Assembly (NCBI RefSeq): GCF_008728195.1
Contig: NZ_CP031598.1
Location: 310,001-374,000, forward strand
Source: Roseovarius indicus
GTDB lineage: Bacteria; Pseudomonadota; Alphaproteobacteria; Rhodobacterales; Rhodobacteraceae
DNA length: 64,000 bases
Reading direction: 5' to 3'
The first letter of the stretch is position 1. Every line of letters starts with the position of its first letter. Positions 60,317 to 64,000 of this stretch are shown here, piece by piece. Both the position numbers and the translations under genes were made by a program. The notes under the pieces were generated by a model that searched no databases, had not been told where the DNA came from, and saw only the letters and a program-made list of their open reading frames with translations.

Positions 60317-60820
60317 ATGAAGATGAGTGACGAAAAGCAGATCAACGCCGACCGCGAAACGGTCTGGAACGCGCTGACCAGTCCGGACGTGCTTCAGGAA
60401 TGCGTGCCCGGCGCGCAAGATGTCAGCGGCTCGCCCGAAGAGGGGTTCGAGGCGACGGTCACCCAGAAGGTCGGCCCGGTGAAGGCGACGTTCAAAGGCA
60501 CGGTGACGTTTTCGGAGATGGAGAAGCCCGAGAAACTGACCCTGACGGGCGAGGGCAAGGGTGGGGCGGCCGGCTTCGCCAAGGGCAGCGCCGCGGTGAC
60601 CCTGACCGAGAACGAGGGCGGCACGCTTCTGTCCTACGATGTCGAGGCGAAGGTGGGCGGCAAGCTGGCCCAGCTTGGCAGCCGGATCGTCGATGGCTTC
60701 GCCAAGAAGATGGCCGACCAGTTCTTTTCCCGGCTCGAAGAGGTGATCGAGGGGCCGAAGGACGAGGACGAAGAGCAGGAGGCCGAGAAAAAAGGCTGGC
60801 TCAAGCGGCTGATTTCCTGA
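60317..60820 (+). CDS. CoxG/SRPBCC-family protein
   Basis: A 167-residue protein. Residues 1-145 show the CoxG pattern (INADRETVWNALTSPDVLQE, CVPGAQDV, GFEATVTQKVGPVKATFKG, LLSYDVEAKVGGKLAQLGSR), then a charged linker and an amphipathic tail (KKGWLKRLIS) that could bind the membrane. CoxG recruits CO dehydrogenase to the membrane in Oligotropha, but no cox genes are present, so the partner here is unknown. Confidence 0.88.
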   Translation: MKMSDEKQINADRETVWNALTSPDVLQECVPGAQDVSGSPEEGFEATVTQKVGPVKATFKGTVTFSEMEKPEKLTLTGEGKGGAAGFAKGSAAVTLTENEGGTLLSYDVEAKVGGKLAQLGSRIVDGFAKKMADQFFSRLEEVIEGPKDEDEEQEAEKKGWLKRLIS

Positions 60821-60828
60821 GGAAAATC

Positions 60829-60850
60829 AGGGTGGGTTCGCACCCACCCT
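60829..60850 (+). terminator. Hairpin after the CoxG-like gene
   Basis: A 9-bp perfect stem (AGGGTGGGT/ACCCACCCT) with a TCGC loop, 8 bases after the stop. The same GGTGGGT style occurs after pheS at 14772. Confidence 0.65.
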
Positions 60851-61072
60851 ACGCAAGCCCGCGTGGCGCGGATCACCGAAGGGTCGGCCACCGGCGCATG
60901 CAGCCCCTGCTCGACGACACCCGGATCAGTCTCTTCTGAAACCCGGAGCCGTTGGAGTGAATACACGGGAATTTGATGATTTTCGCACAGGCCCGCCTGC
61001 TCTCAGGGGCAATTGCACTTCGGTGCATGAGGGCTAGTTTGGCCGGATACCAAGCGCGAACAAGGTGAACTC

Positions 61073-62005
61073 ATGGCCCCAATTGTCGATGTCAAAGACC
61101 TGCGCAAGACCTTTGACGGCGGGTTCGAGGCGCTGAAAGGCGTCTCGCTGGAAATCGAGGAGGGTGAAATCCTTGCCCTGCTGGGCCCGAACGGCGCGGG
61201 CAAGACCACGCTGATCTCGGCGCTCTGCGGCATCACCACGCCCACGGGCGGCAGTGCCCGCGTGGGCGGGCATGACATCATTTCCGACTATCGCGCCGCG
61301 CGTCAGATGATCGGGCTCGTGCCCCAGGAAATCGCACTGGAACCCTTCGAGAAGGTGATGAACGCGGTACGCTTCTCCCGCGGCCTCTTCGGCAAGCCGC
61401 GCGACGAGGCCTTCATAGAGAAGACGCTGAAACAGCTGTCGCTCTGGGACAAGCGCAAGAGCAAGGTGATGGAGCTTTCGGGCGGCATGAAGCGCCGGGT
61501 GATGATCGCCAAGGCGCTCTGTCACGAACCGCGGGTGCTGTTTCTCGACGAGCCCACCGCCGGCGTCGATGTCGAACTGCGCCGCGACATGTGGAAGGTG
61601 GTGGCGGGCCTGAAGGAAAGCGGCGTTACCATCATCCTGACCACCCATTACATCGAAGAGGCCGAAGCCATCGCCGATCGCGTCGCCGTGATCAACAAAG
61701 GCGAGATCCTGCTGGTCGAGGAGAAATCGGCGCTGATGACGCGCATGGGCCGCAAGAGCCTGCGGATCGAACTCGTCGAGCCGCTCAGGGAGGTGCCCGA
61801 CGGGGTGGAAGAGTACGACCTCGAGCTTGCCCCCGATGGCCGCGCCCTGACCTATACCTACGACACCAACGCCGAGCGCACGGGCATCACGCGCCTTCTT
61901 CAGACCTTGTCCGAGAAGGGCGTGGCGCTGAAAGACCTCCAGACCTCGCAGTCGAGCCTTGAGGAAATTTTCGTGAGCCTCGTCAACGAGGGGGATGCGG
62001 CATGA
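61073..62005 (+). CDS. ABC-2 type exporter ATP-binding protein
   Basis: A 310-residue ATPase with Walker A ([12 protein letters not shown]), Q-loop ([11 protein letters not shown]), signature ([15 protein letters not shown]), Walker B ([12 protein letters not shown]) and H-loop ([12 protein letters not shown]). The C-terminal 80 residues are the extension common to DrrA/CcmA-type exporters. It overlaps the permease by 4 bases (ATGA). Substrate unknown. Confidence 0.93.
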   Translation: MAPIVDVKDLRKTFDGGFEALKGVSLEIEEGEILALLGPNGAGKTTLISALCGITTPTGGSARVGGHDIISDYRAARQMIGLVPQEIALEPFEKVMNAVRFSRGLFGKPRDEAFIEKTLKQLSLWDKRKSKVMELSGGMKRRVMIAKALCHEPRVLFLDEPTAGVDVELRRDMWKVVAGLKESGVTIILTTHYIEEAEAIADRVAVINKGEILLVEEKSALMTRMGRKSLRIELVEPLREVPDGVEEYDLELAPDGRALTYTYDTNAERTGITRLLQTLSEKGVALKDLQTSQSSLEEIFVSLVNEGDAA

Positions 62006-62763
62006 ACCTGACAGCTATCCGTGCGATCTATGTTTTCGAAATGGCGCGGTTTTTCCGCACCCTGCTGCAAAGCTTCATCTCGCCGGTGATCTCGACCTCG
62101 CTCTATTTCGTCGTCTTCGGCGCGGCCATCGGCAGCCGCATCGACCAGGTCGAGGGCGTCAGCTATGGCGCCTTCATCGTGCCGGGGCTGATCATGCTGA
62201 CGGTGATGACGCAAGGTATCTCGAACGCCTCCTTCGCCATCTACTTCCCGAAATTCATCGGCACGATCTTCGAGCTTCTCTCGGCGCCGGTGAACTTTCT
62301 CGAAATCGTGCTGGGCTATGTCGGCGCGGCGGCCACCAAGGCGCTGTTCATCGGCATCGTGATCCTCGGCACCTCGGCGTTCTTCGTCGATCTCGACATC
62401 CAGCACCCGCTGGCGATGGTGGTCTTCCTGCTGCTGACTTGCATATCCTTCGCCCTGTTCGGCTTCATCATCGGCATCTGGGCGGGGAATTTCGAACAGC
62501 TGCAGCTGATCCCGCTGCTGGTCATCACGCCGCTCGTGTTCCTCGGCGGGTCGTTCTACTCGATCTCGATGCTGCCGCCCGTCTGGCAGACGATCACCAT
62601 GTTCAACCCGGTGGTCTACCTGATCTCGGGTTTCCGCTGGTCGTTCTTCGGGCAGGCCGACGTGGCGATCGGGTTCAGCCTCTTTGCCATCGGGCTCTTC
62701 ACCACGATCTGCCTCGTGATCGTCTGGCTGATCTTCAAGACCGGCTGGCGTATCCGCTCGTGA
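62002..62763 (+). CDS. ABC-2 type exporter permease
   Basis: A 253-residue protein with six hydrophobic segments and the ABC-2 patterns ([59 protein letters not shown]). It partners the upstream ATPase as a half-transporter that should dimerise. The family exports drugs, polysaccharide or lipids. Confidence 0.92.
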   Translation: MNLTAIRAIYVFEMARFFRTLLQSFISPVISTSLYFVVFGAAIGSRIDQVEGVSYGAFIVPGLIMLTVMTQGISNASFAIYFPKFIGTIFELLSAPVNFLEIVLGYVGAAATKALFIGIVILGTSAFFVDLDIQHPLAMVVFLLLTCISFALFGFIIGIWAGNFEQLQLIPLLVITPLVFLGGSFYSISMLPPVWQTITMFNPVVYLISGFRWSFFGQADVAIGFSLFAIGLFTTICLVIVWLIFKTGWRIRS

Positions 62764-62778
62764 TCGCCGTCGGGTTTT

Positions 62779-62800
62779 GAGTATTTTTGGCAAGATGAAG
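62779..62800 (+). repeat. Dispersed GAGTATTT motif, single copy
   Basis: Identical over 22 bases to the core that opens the tandem-repeat units at 121, 213 and 305. It is in the gap between the exporter permease and the S49 peptidase gene and is followed by the same kind of G-rich tail. Confidence 0.85.
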
Positions 62801-62943
62801 GGCGGGGCGGCGCCTCCCCGGTACGGTGCCGCAAGGTAAGTCGCCGGAATAATGTGCCTCGCGTACGGGTTTTTTGCGTCTGCACGTAAAACAGCGGGGC
62901 GCCCCGCCTTGTTATGGGCGCCCGCGCGATCTACATCGGGCGG

Positions 62944-63741
62944 ATGAAGCTGAAACTGCCTTTTGTCGACCGCGGGCCGCTTGTCGCCGTGATCCGTCTC
63001 AATGGTGCCATCGGCACGGGCGGGCGCGCGCAGCTCAACGACGAGTCGCTGGCCCCGATCATCGAAAAGGCGTTCAAGCGCGGCAAGCCAAAGGCGGTGG
63101 CGCTGGTGATCAACTCACCGGGCGGCTCTCCGGTGCAATCCTCGCTCATCGCGGCCCGCATCCGCCGGCTGGCGGAAGAGAAATCCGTGCCCGTCCATGC
63201 CTTCGTCGAAGACGTGGCGGCCTCGGGCGGCTACTGGCTGGCCTCGGCGGCCGATGACATCTGGGTCGACGAAAGCTCGATCGTCGGTTCGATCGGCGTG
63301 ATCTCGGCGGGGTTCGGCGCGCATGTGCTGCTGGCCCGGCAAGGGGTCGAGCGTCGCGTCTACACCGCCGGCAAGTCGAAAAGCATGCTCGACCCGTTCC
63401 TTCCCGAAAAGGAGGAGGACGTGAAGCGCCTCAAGTCGCTGCTCGACCAGATGCACGAGACCTTCACCGCGCAGATCAAATCGCGCCGGGGCGACCGCCT
63501 CGCCGACCGACAGGACCTTTTCACCGGCGAATTCTGGCTGGGCAGCCGCGCGGTCGAGCTTGGCCTCGCCGATGGCGTGGCCCATGTCGTGCCCAAGCTG
63601 AAGGCGCTCTACGGCGACAAGGTGCGCTTTGCCCGCTACGGCAAGAAGCGCGGCCTGTTCCAGCGGTTCGGCGCGACCATGGCGCAGGACGCCTTCGACA
63701 CCATCGAGGAGCGGGCGGCCTATGCCCGTTTCGGCCTCTGA
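62944..63741 (+). CDS. S49-family (SohB/SppA-like) serine peptidase
   Basis: A 265-residue ClpP-fold peptidase with VAVIRLNGAIGTG, VINSPGGSPVQSSLI, the nucleophile region VEDVAASGGYWLASAAD (Ser) and the general-base lysine in VYTAGKSKSMLDPF. The size matches the single-domain bacterial enzymes. The ATG at MKLKLPF is preferred; one 10 codons earlier is possible. There is no signal peptide, so it may work at the cytoplasmic face, degrading signal-peptide remnants. Confidence 0.88.
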   Translation: MKLKLPFVDRGPLVAVIRLNGAIGTGGRAQLNDESLAPIIEKAFKRGKPKAVALVINSPGGSPVQSSLIAARIRRLAEEKSVPVHAFVEDVAASGGYWLASAADDIWVDESSIVGSIGVISAGFGAHVLLARQGVERRVYTAGKSKSMLDPFLPEKEEDVKRLKSLLDQMHETFTAQIKSRRGDRLADRQDLFTGEFWLGSRAVELGLADGVAHVVPKLKALYGDKVRFARYGKKRGLFQRFGATMAQDAFDTIEERAAYARFGL

Positions 63742-63913
63742 CGTGATCGTCAAGATCGTCATATTGTTCCTCGTCTTCATGGTCGTGATGGCCATGTTCG
63801 GCAAGTTCCGCTTTCCCGGCCAGCAGCGCCTCGCCTCTGCGCGCTGCAAGAACTGCGGCCGGTTCCGCCTTGGCAAGGGTCCGTGCGACTGCCGGAAAGG
63901 CAAGGCGAAATGA
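63722..63913 (+). CDS. Small membrane protein with C-terminal cysteine cluster
   Basis: A 63-residue protein: one transmembrane helix (VIVKIVILFLVFMVVMAMFG) then a basic tail with ARCKNCGRFRLGKGPCDCRK, a four-cysteine zinc-ribbon-like knuckle. The ATG has GAGGAG 10 bases upstream and overlaps the S49 gene by 20 bases; a GTG at 63743 is the alternative. It overlaps the next gene by 4 bases, so the three are likely one operon. Function unknown. Confidence 0.72.
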   Translation: MPVSASDVIVKIVILFLVFMVVMAMFGKFRFPGQQRLASARCKNCGRFRLGKGPCDCRKGKAK

Positions 63914-64000
63914 TCGTATGGCTGCTGGCAGGGCTCGGTCTGCTGATTCTGCTTCTGGCGGGGGATGCCCTCGTGAAAGGAGCTGTTAACCTCAGCCTGC
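63910..64000 (+). CDS. Calcium/sodium antiporter, 5' end only
   Basis: The frame starts ATG overlapping the preceding stop and reads MIVWLLAGLGLLILLLAGDA, then LVKGAVNLSL, at the window edge. This is the first helix of the YrbG/CaxA Na+/Ca2+ exchanger family (GDALVKGAVNLS is the usual turn). Only 30 codons are visible, so the assignment is provisional. Confidence 0.7.
   Translation, partial: MIVWLLAGLGLLILLLAGDALVKGAVNLSL

Overview
This window is a chromosomal segment of a high-GC alphaproteobacterium, most likely Rhodobacterales (the Roseobacter group). The assignment rests on gene content and order: hflK-hflC-DUF2065-degP, a TauR-type MocR regulator beside xsc, a SoeABC-type molybdoenzyme, many Rhodobacterales-style small conserved genes (DUF1244, DUF1523, DUF2200, YrhK), and abundant short palindromic and AT-cored intergenic repeats. 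No integrase, transposase, phage structural gene or CRISPR array was seen.

Layout. 1-400: a 92-bp tandem repeat with no gene. 0.45-11.4 kb: core metabolism (sdaA with a GST, rpiA-gor), membrane proteostasis (hflK, hflC, a DUF2065 gene, degP) and a RelE/RelB-type toxin-antitoxin pair. 11.5-20.5 kb: an orphan amide or branched-chain amino-acid type binding protein beside an unknown polytopic membrane protein, pheS without pheT, a fatty acid desaturase, a glutaredoxin/MauE-like fusion, a damaged-looking amine oxidase, and rplT-rpmI. 20.6-29.5 kb: a MerR/CDF metal-efflux pair, pyk, a formylglutamate amidohydrolase-like gene, an MFS carrier and several small conserved genes, with three copies of a triple-palindrome repeat between 19.8 and 25.9 kb. 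29.6-32.6 kb: catalase, an epimerase and a small monooxygenase.

32.8-42.8 kb is the most coherent functional block. A tauR-like regulator is followed by xsc (sulfoacetaldehyde to acetyl phosphate plus sulfite), ackA (acetyl phosphate to acetate plus ATP), then a tightly overlapping soeA - alpha/beta hydrolase - soeB - soeC set that probably oxidises the released sulfite to sulfate at the membrane. Taurine uptake and deamination genes are not in the window.

42.9-64 kb: a TAT-exported cyclase-family hydrolase, an SCP2 protein, a creatinase divergent from a P1-family peptidase, leuC-leuD separated from leuB by about 4.6 kb of unrelated genes, a CHAD protein, tRNA-Pro(CGG) followed by a hexapeptide acyltransferase, a CaiB-type CoA-transferase, a DMT carrier, a CoxG-like protein, an ABC-2 exporter, an S49 peptidase, a small cysteine-rich membrane protein and the start of a Na+/Ca2+ antiporter cut off by the window edge.

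The most unexplained material is non-coding: the triple-palindrome element, whose copies differ by paired changes that keep each palindrome symmetric; the ATATTT-cored dispersed motif that has also become a 92-bp tandem array; and an 11-bp phased repeat upstream of the CoA-transferase gene.
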